A stretch of DNA of 64,000 nucleotides from Gallionella sp. (lineage in GTDB: Bacteria > Pseudomonadota > Gammaproteobacteria > Burkholderiales > Gallionellaceae): the NCBI GenBank assembly GCA_028714075.1, contig JAQTMZ010000005.1:62001-126000 (forward strand), read 5' to 3'. The position numbers were made by a program, and so were the translations under genes. Positions 16,785 through 25,086 of the stretch are shown here, piece after piece; the first letter of the stretch is position 1; each line of letters starts with the position of its first letter. The notes below the pieces were generated by a model. That model made no database searches. It saw only the letters and a list, made by a program, of their open reading frames with translations, and had not been told where the DNA came from.

Positions 16785-17585
16785 ATGTTATCTATGATGA
16801 AACAATCACGATGGTTGCTTGCGCTTGCCGCTATGCTCATCGCCGGGCAAGTATTCGGCCACGGCATGTCGGAAGCGGAGAAGCTGTCGATTATTGATGG
16901 CGGCAACCTGCGCTACATGTGGCTTGGCGCTACGCACATGCTTTCGGGCTATGACCATCTCCTGTTTGTATTCGGGATAGTCTTCTTTTTGACCAGCTTC
17001 AAGGAGATCGTCAAATACATTACGGCGTTTACCGTCGGGCACAGCGCGACGCTGATATACGCAACGTTCAACGGCATCCAGATCAATTACTTTCTGGTCG
17101 ATGCCGTGATCGGTTTGAGCGTCTGCTATATCGCATTTGCTAACCTCGACGGTTTTAAACGCTTTCTCGGCATCAAGGCACCCAGCCTGCTGGTCATGAT
17201 CACCGGTCTTGGCCTGATTCATGGCTTGGGATTGTCAACACGCCTGCAGCAATTGCCGCTCAATAAAGACGAACTTCTGTTGAACATCATCTCGTTCAAC
17301 ATAGGTATCGAAGCGGGTCAGGTATTGGCGTTGGCGGTCATGCTGTTGTTTCTGTCGGGCTGGCGCAAGGCACACTCGTTCAAGCACTTCAGCATACTGT
17401 CAAACTATGGGTTAGTCGTTGCCGGGGTCTTTCTGTTCCTGATGCAAATGCATGGCTATTCGCATATCAGCAACCCGGACGAGTTCGGTTTCAGTGCCGA
17501 CAACCATTATCACGAGCACATCAAACTGGATGAGGCTCGTGTTGCGGAACTCGCCAGAAAAAACAGTCATCAGTCGATTGATTGA
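16785..17585 (+). CDS. hupE: HupE/UreJ family metal permease
   Basis: A 266-residue inner-membrane protein with a cleavable N-terminal signal (ending near FGH) and about seven membrane spans. It has the family motif GATHMLSGYDHLLF, whose His and Asp residues are needed for nickel uptake in studied HupE proteins, and a second signature GLGLIHGLGLS. The C-terminus is His-rich (SADNHYHEHIKLDE). It probably transports Ni2+ or Co2+; the exact ion is not set by sequence. A TGGAGGT site precedes the ATG. It sits between two secreted His-containing proteins, suggesting a metal-acquisition or buffering unit. Confidence 0.82.
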   Translation: MLSMMKQSRWLLALAAMLIAGQVFGHGMSEAEKLSIIDGGNLRYMWLGATHMLSGYDHLLFVFGIVFFLTSFKEIVKYITAFTVGHSATLIYATFNGIQINYFLVDAVIGLSVCYIAFANLDGFKRFLGIKAPSLLVMITGLGLIHGLGLSTRLQQLPLNKDELLLNIISFNIGIEAGQVLALAVMLLFLSGWRKAHSFKHFSILSNYGLVVAGVFLFLMQMHGYSHISNPDEFGFSADNHYHEHIKLDEARVAELARKNSHQSID

Positions 17586-17629
17586 CATTCAGTGGTTTAC
17601 ATACGAACTAATTATTAAAGGAGTTAATC

Positions 17630-17959
17630 ATGCGTAATATTTCAACAACTCTACTCGTTTCCTCCCTTCTTTTTGTATCGCCAGTAACTGCATACGCTCA
17701 TGGCAGCATAGGGCATCACGGCACTGTTTCTGCCACCGAAATAACCAAAAAAGCCACCGAGAAAGTTCAGTCTCTGGTCGAAAGCGGCAAGCTCGACAAA
17801 AGCTGGGCAGATGTCCAATACGACAAGGTAACAAGTAATGGAAAAGAGTGGGTGGTGACGTTCATTAATAACAAAGTGAGCGACAAGGCAAAGCAGACTT
17901 TGCATGTATTCATGGGAGATGATGGCACCTACATTGCCACCAACTTTACTGGCAAATAA
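17630..17959 (+). CDS. DUF6488-type small exported protein
   Basis: A 109-residue protein with a signal peptide (cut near AYA-HGS) followed by a His patch (HGSIGHHG) and a compact alpha/beta domain (about residues 35-107) ending TLHVFMGDDGTYIATNFTGK. It resembles the DUF6488 family, small periplasmic proteins often encoded near metal transporters. The mature fold has a PepSY-like look (Lys-rich helix, then strands), but I cannot go further. It follows hupE by 44 bp and precedes an EamA transporter gene, so it belongs to the same metal-linked block. Confidence 0.7.
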   Translation: MRNISTTLLVSSLLFVSPVTAYAHGSIGHHGTVSATEITKKATEKVQSLVESGKLDKSWADVQYDKVTSNGKEWVVTFINNKVSDKAKQTLHVFMGDDGTYIATNFTGK

Positions 17960-18020
17960 GCTATGGGGGTGGGCACGGTATAGTGCTCACCTTTTTCTAC
18001 TGAATTCAACGGAACGGTAC

Positions 18021-19073
18021 ATGATGCTGAGACGCGGCGCACTTAATCACTCCGGTGTACTTGCGGCCATCGCCGCCGCCCTGTTGTTTGGCATCGCAAC
18101 GCCACTCGCAAAATTGCTGCTGGAAACTGTAAGCCCGTGGATGCTGGCCGGTTTGCTCTATCTTGGCTCCGGTGTGGGACTGCTTATTTATCGGCGAATT
18201 GTCAGTGCCCCATCGGTGCGCCTTCCCACTGAAGACCGTCTGTGGTTTATCGGGGCAGTTCTGGCGGGGGGTATCATCGGGCCTGTGCTGCTGATGGTCG
18301 GGCTGACTGGTATGTCGGCATCTGGGGCATCTCTCTTGCTAAATGCCGAAGGCGTGTTCACTGCCCTGCTGGCATGGTTCGCTTTCAAGGAGAACTTTGA
18401 CCGGCGCATCGCACTTGGCATGGGGGCTATCGTGGCAGGTGCGGTTGTCTTAAGTTGGCCGGGAGAAGCACGGTTTGCCGGACTATGGCCGACGCTATCT
18501 GTTCTTGGTGCTTGCTTCGCTTGGGGTATCGACAACAATCTGACCCGCAAGATATCGCTTACGGATGCTACCTGGATTGCCTCAGTGAAAGGCCTTGTGT
18601 CTGGCATAGTCAATTTGATTTTGGCATTCTCGTTGGGCGCTTCCATGCCAGCACTGCCGAATTTGGCCGGTGCGATGGGGGTAGGTTTTTTTGCCTATGG
18701 TGTAAGTTTGGCTCTATTCGTGGTTGGCTTGCGCCACCTTGGCACTGCACGCACGGGAGCTTACTTTTCCATTGCACCCTTTTTCGGCGCTTTGCTGGCC
18801 TTGCTGATGGGAGAGGTAGTTACGATGCCACTGCTCATTGCAGGTATCTTGATGGCGCTGGGCACATGGCTGCATCTGACCGAACGCCATGAGCATATGC
18901 ATACCCACACAGAAATTGAGCACGATCATGAACACATCCATGACGAACACCACCAGCATGAACACGATTATCTGGTGATACCCGGCAGCAAACATCGCCA
19001 TCTTCACCGGCATGAATTGCTGGAACATACCCATCCACATTTCCCAGATACTCATCATCAGCATCGGCATTAA
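18021..19073 (+). CDS. EamA/DMT-family transporter with His-rich C-terminus
   Basis: A 350-residue inner-membrane transporter with ten predicted spans in two EamA repeats (about residues 10-145 and 155-285), typical of the drug/metabolite transporter superfamily. Unusually for the family, the last 60 residues form a cytoplasmic-type tail crowded with His, Asp and Glu (HEHMHTHTEIEHDHEHIHDE and more), which should chelate several metal ions. With the neighbouring HupE and His-rich proteins this suggests a metal-responsive or metal-exporting transporter. Two adjacent ATG codons (18021, 18024) are possible starts. The substrate is unknown. Confidence 0.75.
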   Translation: MMLRRGALNHSGVLAAIAAALLFGIATPLAKLLLETVSPWMLAGLLYLGSGVGLLIYRRIVSAPSVRLPTEDRLWFIGAVLAGGIIGPVLLMVGLTGMSASGASLLLNAEGVFTALLAWFAFKENFDRRIALGMGAIVAGAVVLSWPGEARFAGLWPTLSVLGACFAWGIDNNLTRKISLTDATWIASVKGLVSGIVNLILAFSLGASMPALPNLAGAMGVGFFAYGVSLALFVVGLRHLGTARTGAYFSIAPFFGALLALLMGEVVTMPLLIAGILMALGTWLHLTERHEHMHTHTEIEHDHEHIHDEHHQHEHDYLVIPGSKHRHLHRHELLEHTHPHFPDTHHQHRH

Positions 19074-19404
19074 AATTGAACGGCTAATTTCCTTTACCGG
19101 TAGTGTCTGACGGTCTCTTATGTGTCGTAAGGAGCAGGTCAGCATCGCTAAATCATCGCCGTAAACAGGACCTTCGCAGCCAGTAAAATAATCTCCCGCT
19201 AGTACCAGAACTTATCCCATCGGATGCTATGATGAGGGCGGTCAGTAACGCCATTCGAAGGCTTTGCTGGCATCACTTTCTCCGCCTATCCCGCGCATTT
19301 TATCCGTCGTTTATAAAAAATTATCTACCTGGCTTATGGTCTGAAGAGCGGACAAATTGCGTTCCATTTCTTCATTCCATATCACTCACCAGGAACAAAA
19401 CAAA
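19074..19404. other. non-coding stretch between the metal block and the TIR remnant
   Basis: About 330 bp without a supported gene, RNA or repeat. It marks the change from metal-resistance genes to small accessory genes. Confidence 0.4.
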
Positions 19405-19956
19405 ATGAACATCTGTATAAGCTACGCACAAAACGACAAAGAGTTCGTCAATTAGCTTGCAATAAAACTCAGTCGTAAAATTAATTGCCAAATTACAATT
19501 TTTGAAATATCAGAAGGGGATTTGCTAATTGAGAAAGTGAGAAAATATCCTGCCGAAACTAATGCCATCATTATCGTTTTATCTAATGAATCAGCCGCGT
19601 CTGACTGGTGTCAGAAAAGGCTGACTGAAGGGCTTTTGCATGAAATCGAAGGCAATGGTACAGCCGTAATTCATCTCCTGATTGAGGATTGCAATCTACC
19701 TGAGTTTGCGCAAAGTGCGCCTGTTGCAGATTTTCGCAATTGCTCTATCGAAGACATGAGTCGCATTGCCCAATTAGTCGTATGGACTTCGACATGGAGG
19801 AAGGAAATAAGCGACTATAGGAACCAAGAATTGCAAAGCGGCAAAAGCCCAGATGATTGCCAAATCAAAAGAATTAAACTGCCATTTAAAAGGCAGCGGA
19901 TCGGGTCAGGTAACGACTGCACCCTTTGGATATCTTTTGGCGCAAAATGTTCTTGA
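19405..19956 (+). pseudogene. TIR-domain protein gene interrupted by a nonsense codon
   Basis: From the ATG at 19405 (site AGGAAC upstream) the frame reads MNICISYAQNDKEFVN and then hits TAG at 19453-19455. The same frame continues LAIKLSRKI ... EGDLLIEKV ... IIIVLSNESAASDWCQKRL to 19956. These are the TIR boxes in order: the ISYA start, GDxLIEK, and IVLSxxxxxSxW. One base change (GAG to TAG) would restore a typical FVNELAIKL helix. Also, the residue after the Trp-Cys-Gln-Lys run is Arg where active TIR NADases have Glu. Both features point to a dead gene. An internal TTG at 19522 could start a shortened product but would lack the first box. Confidence 0.68.
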
Positions 19957-20078
19957 ATCGATGATACCAACGTAAATGCAGGTGGCATATTTGGCAGAGC
20001 AATACACAGAGCTTTCCGTGGCTAGGTAATATCCAGGCACTTTCTTTTATATATCACTTACTTTGGAGTAAAGCAAAA

Positions 20079-20417
20079 ATGACAAAAACTACCAACGATA
20101 CATGCATAGACAATGCATCGCGCAGCCTCAAAGAATTGCAACAAGCGGAGGATTTTCTATACCACCAAATTTGGTTCAACCGGAACAAAAGGCGTCTCAA
20201 TGCTATACAAGAGACCAAGATGATTCACGGTGAAATTAGCACAATTCAGCAAGAAGCTTTTGATGAATGTGGGATGAAAACTTTGCATGATGTTGTGCAG
20301 CGCTACGGCAAGGAGAATTTTGGCCCATGGGACGATTTTGAATGGGGGATGATCAACGGCAAACTCTCGGCAATCCGTTGGGTGCTCGGGGATGATTGGG
20401 ATGTGCTGGACACGTAA
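20079..20417 (+). CDS. hypothetical protein
   Basis: A 112-residue protein, mostly helical, ending in a Trp-rich segment (GPWDDFEWGMINGKLSAIRW) that looks strongly constrained. I know the ending as a conserved hypothetical in betaproteobacterial accessory regions but no function is attached. A GGAG site precedes the ATG. The stop is 10 bp before the next gene's start, so the two are likely co-transcribed. Confidence 0.6.
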   Translation: MTKTTNDTCIDNASRSLKELQQAEDFLYHQIWFNRNKRRLNAIQETKMIHGEISTIQQEAFDECGMKTLHDVVQRYGKENFGPWDDFEWGMINGKLSAIRWVLGDDWDVLDT

Positions 20418-20427
20418 TGGAGATGAA

Positions 20428-20775
20428 ATGGATGCTGATAAATCGCTGGAAATAATTCAAGCGTTGGCCAATGGTGTTGATCCGCACACTGGGGAGGAAT
20501 ACTCGGCTGATAGCCCATATCAGCACCCGCAAACAGTGCGGGCGTTGTTTGTGGCAATGGAGGCAATGGAGAGATTAAAAGAACGCGCCAAGAAGGCTGC
20601 AGACCGACAAAAACGACTCCCAGGTAATGCAGGTAAGCCTTGGGCAGATGAAGAGGATCAACGATTAGTTAAAGCTTTTGACTCCGGCAAAACGATCAAG
20701 CAGCTCGCTGAAGAACACGAACGGACTGAAGGTTCTATCTGTTCACGATTAGTCAAGCATGGCAAGATACAATAA
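20428..20775 (+). CDS. hypothetical protein with C-terminal Myb/SANT-like helix-turn-helix
   Basis: A 115-residue protein. The N-terminal part (about residues 1-45) has [19 protein letters not shown], a short motif seen in several accessory-region proteins. The C-terminal 50 residues contain [20 protein letters not shown] followed by a second helix and [10 protein letters not shown], which is a Myb/SANT- or sigma-like helix-turn-helix pattern. It may bind DNA. The ATG at 20428 has a GGAG site; the longer upstream frame overlaps the preceding gene. Its last codons overlap only a spurious frame of the next gene. Confidence 0.62.
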   Translation: MDADKSLEIIQALANGVDPHTGEEYSADSPYQHPQTVRALFVAMEAMERLKERAKKAADRQKRLPGNAGKPWADEEDQRLVKAFDSGKTIKQLAEEHERTEGSICSRLVKHGKIQ

Positions 20776-20845
20776 CGAAATGTTTCTTCCATGTATGCGG
20801 CGGAGTAAAATATGTTTGACTACCAACCATGACAACCACCCCGCC

Positions 20846-21130
20846 ATGACCCGCGCAGACTTGATTGGCCGCCTTGCTCAACTACACACTCAACTACAAG
20901 CAAAAGATGCCGAGCTGGCCGTCAAGGTAATCCTTGATGCGTTATCGAATACGCTATCGAAAGGTGGGCGTGTCGAGATACGCGGGTTCGGCAGTTTTAC
21001 TCTGAATTATCGTCCACCACGTCAGGGGCACAATCCCAAGACTGGCGCAAAGGTGAAAGTGCCAGCCAAGTATGTGCCGCATTTCAAGGCGGGCAAGGAG
21101 CTTCGTGAGAGAGTAAATGAGGGTGACTGA
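20846..21130 (+). CDS. HU/IHF-family DNA-bending protein (IHF beta-like)
   Basis: A 94-residue protein starting [20 protein letters not shown], with the family signature [20 protein letters not shown] and the flexible arm tip [18 protein letters not shown]. This matches integration host factor beta subunits. It should bend DNA, for example at attachment sites, promoters or origins. Its place in an integrated island beside an integrase suggests an element-borne paralogue of the chromosomal copy; that the chromosome has its own is expected but not visible. A longer in-frame start at 20759 would add 29 unrelated residues and is rejected. Confidence 0.85.
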   Translation: MTRADLIGRLAQLHTQLQAKDAELAVKVILDALSNTLSKGGRVEIRGFGSFTLNYRPPRQGHNPKTGAKVKVPAKYVPHFKAGKELRERVNEGD

Positions 21131-21360
21131 CCCTCATCACAAACCTATGGTAATGAACGCCCCCATTGAGCTTATAACGGGCTGCGGGTTAGTCTGGTCT
21201 GCCGAATAGCTGGGTATATTCCCTCGGTATCGCCAGGCAGGAAATCGAAGGCGCAGTTGAAGTTGTCGTAGCTCTCGCGCTGTCAGGGAGGGCGCGGCAT
21301 GACTGGTGGAGCTATCTATCGACCACAATTGATGTGTCAAACCTATTTGCTGCTTGCGAA
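21131..21360. other. short decayed region with a possible protein fragment on the minus strand
   Basis: Between about 21177 and 21285 the minus strand encodes a 35-codon run without a start (SYDNFNCAFDFLPGDTEG and onward) ending at a stop. It looks like the C-terminus of a lost gene, but I cannot name the family. No intact gene is present. Confidence 0.25.
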
Positions 21361-21765
21361 TCAACGTAGCCATTCAACTTGAATCAGCCCTTCTGCTTCG
21401 AGCGGGTCTAGCTCATGGTGGTCTGCGCTGACTAGTTTGAGATTGCGCGTTTCTGCGATAGCCAGCGCAATCGCATCGGCCAGTGAGAGTCGGCCCCGCG
21501 CTTTCCAACGGGCGGCAGCTAGCCATTCAGTCTCTGTCAGTGCCCACAACATTTCGATGTTGGCATCCGATACTAGGCGCAATGTCATGGCTGCCGCTTC
21601 GTTATTTTTACTGCGACGCACGGCATCGTAGGCAACTTCCAGTGTGTTGATGGTGCTCATGTACACGGGTGTATCGCCGGACAAGATAGCTTCGACCCGT
21701 TGCGCTCCTAGCTCGTCATTTAGCAGAGCAATAAGGGCACACGCATCGAGGAGGTAGCCTTTCAT
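21361..21765 (-). CDS. vapC: PIN-domain toxin, VapC family
   Basis: A 134-residue PIN-domain ribonuclease. Acidic residues that would hold the catalytic Mg/Mn are in place: Asp7 (YLLDACALIALL), Glu about 43 (NTLEVAYD), Asp about 96 (SLADAIALA) and Asp about 115 (SADHHELD). VapC toxins cleave tRNA or rRNA when freed from their antitoxin. Its start overlaps the antitoxin stop by 4 bp (ATGA), the usual toxin-antitoxin arrangement, with the antitoxin first. It probably stabilises the island. Confidence 0.85.
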   Translation of the reverse strand: MKGYLLDACALIALLNDELGAQRVEAILSGDTPVYMSTINTLEVAYDAVRRSKNNEAAAMTLRLVSDANIEMLWALTETEWLAAARWKARGRLSLADAIALAIAETRNLKLVSADHHELDPLEAEGLIQVEWLR

Positions 21766-22007
21766 GGCATTTCTTCCAATCTGATTTCTGCGGCTTTGTT
21801 GGCGATGAATTCATCTACGCTCGACAGCATTCCTTTCATGGCTCCGCGTGCGGGTATTTTATTGAAGCGAGTGGAGGAGGGTGTGCCATTTTCATTGGAA
21901 GCTTCGAGCAGCGTAACTAGAACGCGCCGCATCCCACTGATTTTTACGGGTTCGATAAAATGGATATGGCCGCTTTCATCCAGCGTGGCTTCAAGGGTTT
22001 GCATCAT
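21762..22007 (-). CDS. vapB: antitoxin of a VapBC-type pair
   Basis: An 81-residue protein. The N-terminus (TLEATLDESGHIHFIEPVK) is a short beta-rich segment similar to AbrB/DUF2281-like antitoxin DNA-binding domains, and the C-terminal helix (SSVDEFIANKAAEIRLEE) would embrace the toxin. An AGGAGG site precedes the ATG at 22007. It precedes the PIN toxin with a 4-bp overlap, which is the main support for the call. It probably represses its own operon, as known pairs do. Confidence 0.75.
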   Translation of the reverse strand: MMQTLEATLDESGHIHFIEPVKISGMRRVLVTLLEASNENGTPSSTRFNKIPARGAMKGMLSSVDEFIANKAAEIRLEEMP

Positions 22008-22061
22008 GTTAGCCTCCTGATAATTTGAGATTTATTGCATACTATAGCGTATCCAACTTGG

Positions 22062-23477
22062 CTATGCACTTTTCAAGCTGACAACATTGGATGCGCTCAG
22101 AATTGCTTCTAACCTGTCGCCAAGTTTATTCCAAGCCTCGCGTTTTTCATCCGCGTAGTCATCGAGCAAATATACCCGGTCAACTTTAGAGCCGATCACG
22201 TGATTCTGGCATAGGTTGATCACCTCTCTGCTGATTTTTAATTTCTGCATGAGAGTTGCGCCGGTTCTACGCAGGTCGTGGGGCGTCCATTCTTCCTCGC
22301 CGACAACAAGTTTGTTATTTTCAACCCGATTTTTCAGCTTGCGGGTGCGACTCTTAAATTTAACCTGCCTATCACCCACCTGCTTGCTGACTGTTTTTTC
22401 GCATACATGCCCCTCTTTGAAGCGTGCTGGGAATGCCCATTCGCTGTCGCCTGTCAGTGCGTGCAGTTGTTTGAATTGATCTAGTGTGAAGCCAGACAGA
22501 TAAACGAGTTGATCGCATTTTCTTCCGCGCTCGCCTTTGGTGTTGGCCGATGGAATAAACCATGTCCGCTGCTCTAAGTTTACATGCTTCCATTCTGTCA
22601 TCAGCAATTCGCCAATGCGGCAAATAGTTCCCAGACATAACCACAAGGCGATCTGCACTTCTTTTTTTAAAGGTCTTTCGGATGTACGCTTATTTTCAGC
22701 ATCCGCATAGATGGATTCAGATTCGTCAACTGCCTGCTTGAGCTTACAAATTTCTTCAATGCTCAATAACCGTGTGCGCTCCTTGGTGTAATCGGCTGGA
22801 ACCAACTTTTCAATCTCAACCAGTTCCGTCGGATTCCCGTCGATTAGCAAGGCGCGCCAAGGCTTGCGCTTTTCTGCCCAGCGTAGCATTTGCCCGATGT
22901 CTTTGGATAATTCAACCGCTGTGGCCACCTTGCCGGTGGCGATGATTGCTCGATATAGATTGCGCAGGTGTTGCTCGGATAAGTGGCGCACTTCGATACT
23001 GGCCAGCACCGGAATGGCGTGCTTGCCGAATGACTGGGTAATGTATTTGTTGCCGTCGCTGCGGTTCACCCCGTCCTTGATCCATATCTTGTAGAGATCA
23101 TTGAAGGTGAGGGCTTCGGTGCGCTTTTGTTCATCGGCACGTATGACTTCAACGATAGCAGCCTGCGCTTCGATTTTAACAACTTTCTTGTTGGCCCTGG
23201 GGTCGATGCCAGATTTAACTAATGCACGCGCCTTATCGCGCTCTTCGCGGATGGTTGTCATGTCGTTCGCAGGATAGGCACCGCAATAGTGCCATGCCAC
23301 TTTGTCAGCCCATTTGAAGGCATACCGAAAATGGATGGATACCGATCCAGAAAAACGAACCTCGCCGGACAGTCCCTCGCCATCACTCAACGTGTCACCC
23401 TTCCATTCCGGCTTGATAGCGGCCAACTCTTTGATAGTCCACTTGGAGCCTTTTCCAGATTTTGGGTATCGAGTCAT
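22062..23477 (-). CDS. tyrosine recombinase/integrase (island integrase 1)
   Basis: A 471-residue phage-type tyrosine recombinase. An N-terminal arm-binding region (residues 10-100, DUF4102-like) precedes a core-binding domain and the catalytic domain. Catalytic landmarks visible are Arg in TICRIGELL, the HDLRRTGATL box, a His-containing segment (QNHVIGSKVDRVYL) and its Tyr. The ATG at 23477 follows an AAAGGTG site; an upstream GTG is possible. It reads away from the 51-nt tRNA-derived repeat 207 bp to its right, which is its likely attachment site. It probably integrated the metal-resistance element occupying the left part of the window. Confidence 0.88.
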   Translation of the reverse strand: MTRYPKSGKGSKWTIKELAAIKPEWKGDTLSDGEGLSGEVRFSGSVSIHFRYAFKWADKVAWHYCGAYPANDMTTIREERDKARALVKSGIDPRANKKVVKIEAQAAIVEVIRADEQKRTEALTFNDLYKIWIKDGVNRSDGNKYITQSFGKHAIPVLASIEVRHLSEQHLRNLYRAIIATGKVATAVELSKDIGQMLRWAEKRKPWRALLIDGNPTELVEIEKLVPADYTKERTRLLSIEEICKLKQAVDESESIYADAENKRTSERPLKKEVQIALWLCLGTICRIGELLMTEWKHVNLEQRTWFIPSANTKGERGRKCDQLVYLSGFTLDQFKQLHALTGDSEWAFPARFKEGHVCEKTVSKQVGDRQVKFKSRTRKLKNRVENNKLVVGEEEWTPHDLRRTGATLMQKLKISREVINLCQNHVIGSKVDRVYLLDDYADEKREAWNKLGDRLEAILSASNVVSLKSA

Positions 23478-23683
23478 TGTATTCACCTTTGCTTTCCGGG
23501 GGTAAACTGGGGGGTAAACCAGAAATCGGCTGCTATCGGTTCAGGCCGCACAGTATTGGACAGATTATACCGCCAAAGCGAATGCTTAACAATAGGTATT
23601 TATTGAATATTATTTGTCAGGCCATGTCCGAAGCTGTCCGATAGAGATCGAAATGGTTTAAGTTGAAAAAGTTATTTTAACTT

Positions 23684-23734
23684 GTCGACATCCAAGGGGT
23701 CGGTGGTTCGAGTCCACTCGTGCCTACCAAAAAA
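23684..23734 (+). repeat. tRNA 3'-end attachment site (inner copy)
   Basis: A 51-nt segment that comprises the T-arm (GGTTCGAGTCC), acceptor 3' strand and CCA of a tRNA (ending GTGCCTACCA), plus a short A-run. It is identical to 28740-28790. The 5' half of a tRNA is missing here, so this is an attachment-site copy. From memory the T-arm and acceptor sequence fits betaproteobacterial tRNA-Val(GAC), with moderate confidence. It separates the two integrase genes. Confidence 0.85.
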
Positions 23735-23737
23735 TCA

Positions 23738-23767
23738 ATGGGTTAGATCAGAAACGGTCTAGCCCAT
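23738..23767. terminator. bidirectional terminator beside the inner att copy
   Basis: ATGGGTTAGA (23738-23747) pairs with TCTAGCCCAT (23758-23767), with one G-T pair; T-rich runs follow on the plus strand and A-to-T runs on the other. It overlaps the integrase 2 stop. Confidence 0.55.
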
Positions 23768-24886
23768 TTTTCTTTTTATGGTGGCTTTTGGGTGACTTTT
23801 CTCACCAAGCTGTTCCCTTCGGATCATTGCAAGGCTGCGATTGACCCGACTGCCCTCATTTGTGATGCGGTTTAATGCCTCCACCAACTCATCAATCTGG
23901 ACTACCGAATAATGAGCCGTCATGCCTTGTCGGGCATGCCACAAAATGTCTGCAATCGTTTCTTCACGCACTCCTGCCTCGCGCAGCCGCATTCCCACCG
24001 TATGACGCAAATCGTGAATATGCAGATCGGGGATTCCCGCAATCCTTCGCGCTCTTTGCCAAGCAGTGTTGTTCATAGTCTCGACACGATGCCCCCGAAA
24101 GGGAAACACAAACTCGGGATGATTTCCGCGCTGCGCTTCGATGATGCTTTGAGCCACCGTATTGCAGACCAGAACGCGACCACGCTTCCGACCCTTGACG
24201 TTCTCCCTTGGAATATCAAACACCGATACGCCAAGTTCAGGAATAGCGATTTCCCATTCCCACTTCAGACCACACACCACCTCGTCCCTTGCACCCGTGT
24301 TCAAATCGAACAGAACCATCTTTGCGAGATGATCCGGCAGTAACGGTATGATGCGCCGTTGTTCTGTCCAAGTAATGGGACGCGGTTCGCGCTGGAAGCC
24401 TATGAGCGGTAGCACCGAGATGAGGGGAGGGGTTTCTAACCATGTTTTCCCATCCTCATCGCGCCAACTGCGTGCAGCAAGGTTCAGAATCCTTCTCACC
24501 AGCTCTAGCCCCAAGTTAATGGTTTTATTCGCCAGCTTGTTGGCTTTCCGATCCTTTACATAGGATGCCAGCGTTCCATCGTGAATCTGATCGAGCGTCA
24601 GCTTACCTATAAAGGGCATCAACCTTTCCAGCAGATAGATGTCGAGATTAAGCGACACTTTTTCCTGATGGTCGAGCAGATATTTCGCAGCAGCTTCGTC
24701 AAACATCCGTTTGGGACGAATCCCGAACAGGTGCAATTGGCGAAGCTGTTCCAGTTGATAAATTAACCAGCTTTCTGCTTCTTCAAGCGACTCGAAACGG
24801 TTGCGAAGTCGAGTGCCTTTGTATATCCGGTCGACACACCAGAAGCCCTGCTTGTCCTGGTTGATGCCAGTTTGAGCTCGGCCCAT
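23759..24886 (-). CDS. tyrosine recombinase/integrase (element-B integrase 2)
   Basis: A 375-residue tyrosine recombinase unrelated in its N-terminus to the neighbour at 22062. Catalytic residues are visible: Arg in NTGARDEVVCGLKW, HDLRHTVGMRL, the Trp-His pair in ILWHARQGMTAHYS and Tyr in the same segment. The start at 24886 follows a perfect AAAGGAGG site located inside the upstream HTH gene, so the two genes overlap by 124 bp in different frames. Its 3' end is 25 bp from the inner att copy. It should excise and integrate the 5-kb segment flanked by the 51-nt repeats. Confidence 0.9.
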   Translation of the reverse strand: MGRAQTGINQDKQGFWCVDRIYKGTRLRNRFESLEEAESWLIYQLEQLRQLHLFGIRPKRMFDEAAAKYLLDHQEKVSLNLDIYLLERLMPFIGKLTLDQIHDGTLASYVKDRKANKLANKTINLGLELVRRILNLAARSWRDEDGKTWLETPPLISVLPLIGFQREPRPITWTEQRRIIPLLPDHLAKMVLFDLNTGARDEVVCGLKWEWEIAIPELGVSVFDIPRENVKGRKRGRVLVCNTVAQSIIEAQRGNHPEFVFPFRGHRVETMNNTAWQRARRIAGIPDLHIHDLRHTVGMRLREAGVREETIADILWHARQGMTAHYSVVQIDELVEALNRITNEGSRVNRSLAMIRREQLGEKSHPKATIKRKMG

Positions 24887-25086
24887 GTGATACCTCCTTT
24901 CTCCATAGGCCGCTCGTTCCGATGGATATGCTCTTCCAAAATGCGGTCGAGGTCAAATCTATCGAAGATCAGCGACGTGCCGATGGGGGCGCCGGTGAGA
25001 AGTGGGCGAAAATGTTTTTCAAATGCGCGGCGTTTGATACCGAGGTAATGCGCCGCCTCTTGGCAGTTGTAGCCGCGCTTATCCAT
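24763..25086 (-). CDS. small helix-turn-helix protein (excisionase-like)
   Basis: A 107-residue protein. The N-terminus (YNCQEAAHYLGIKRRAFEKHF) is a winged-helix/HTH-17 type segment as in AlpA or Xis proteins, followed by FDRFDLDRILEEH, another common element of that group. It could direct excision or regulate the integrase. Its ATG overlaps the stop of the Rep gene (TAATG) and its 3' third overlaps the integrase gene by 124 bp, so the three genes are translationally linked. The overlapped C-terminal part looks low in complexity and may matter little. Confidence 0.7.
   Translation of the reverse strand: MDKRGYNCQEAAHYLGIKRRAFEKHFRPLLTGAPIGTSLIFDRFDLDRILEEHIHRNERPMEKGGITWAELKLASTRTSRASGVSTGYTKALDFATVSSRLKKQKAG

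Noticed and set aside
19405-21130. TIR gene plus neighbours as a new defence operon
   Set aside because: The TIR gene has a stop codon and a non-catalytic residue, and the neighbours show no nuclease, sensor or effector domain.
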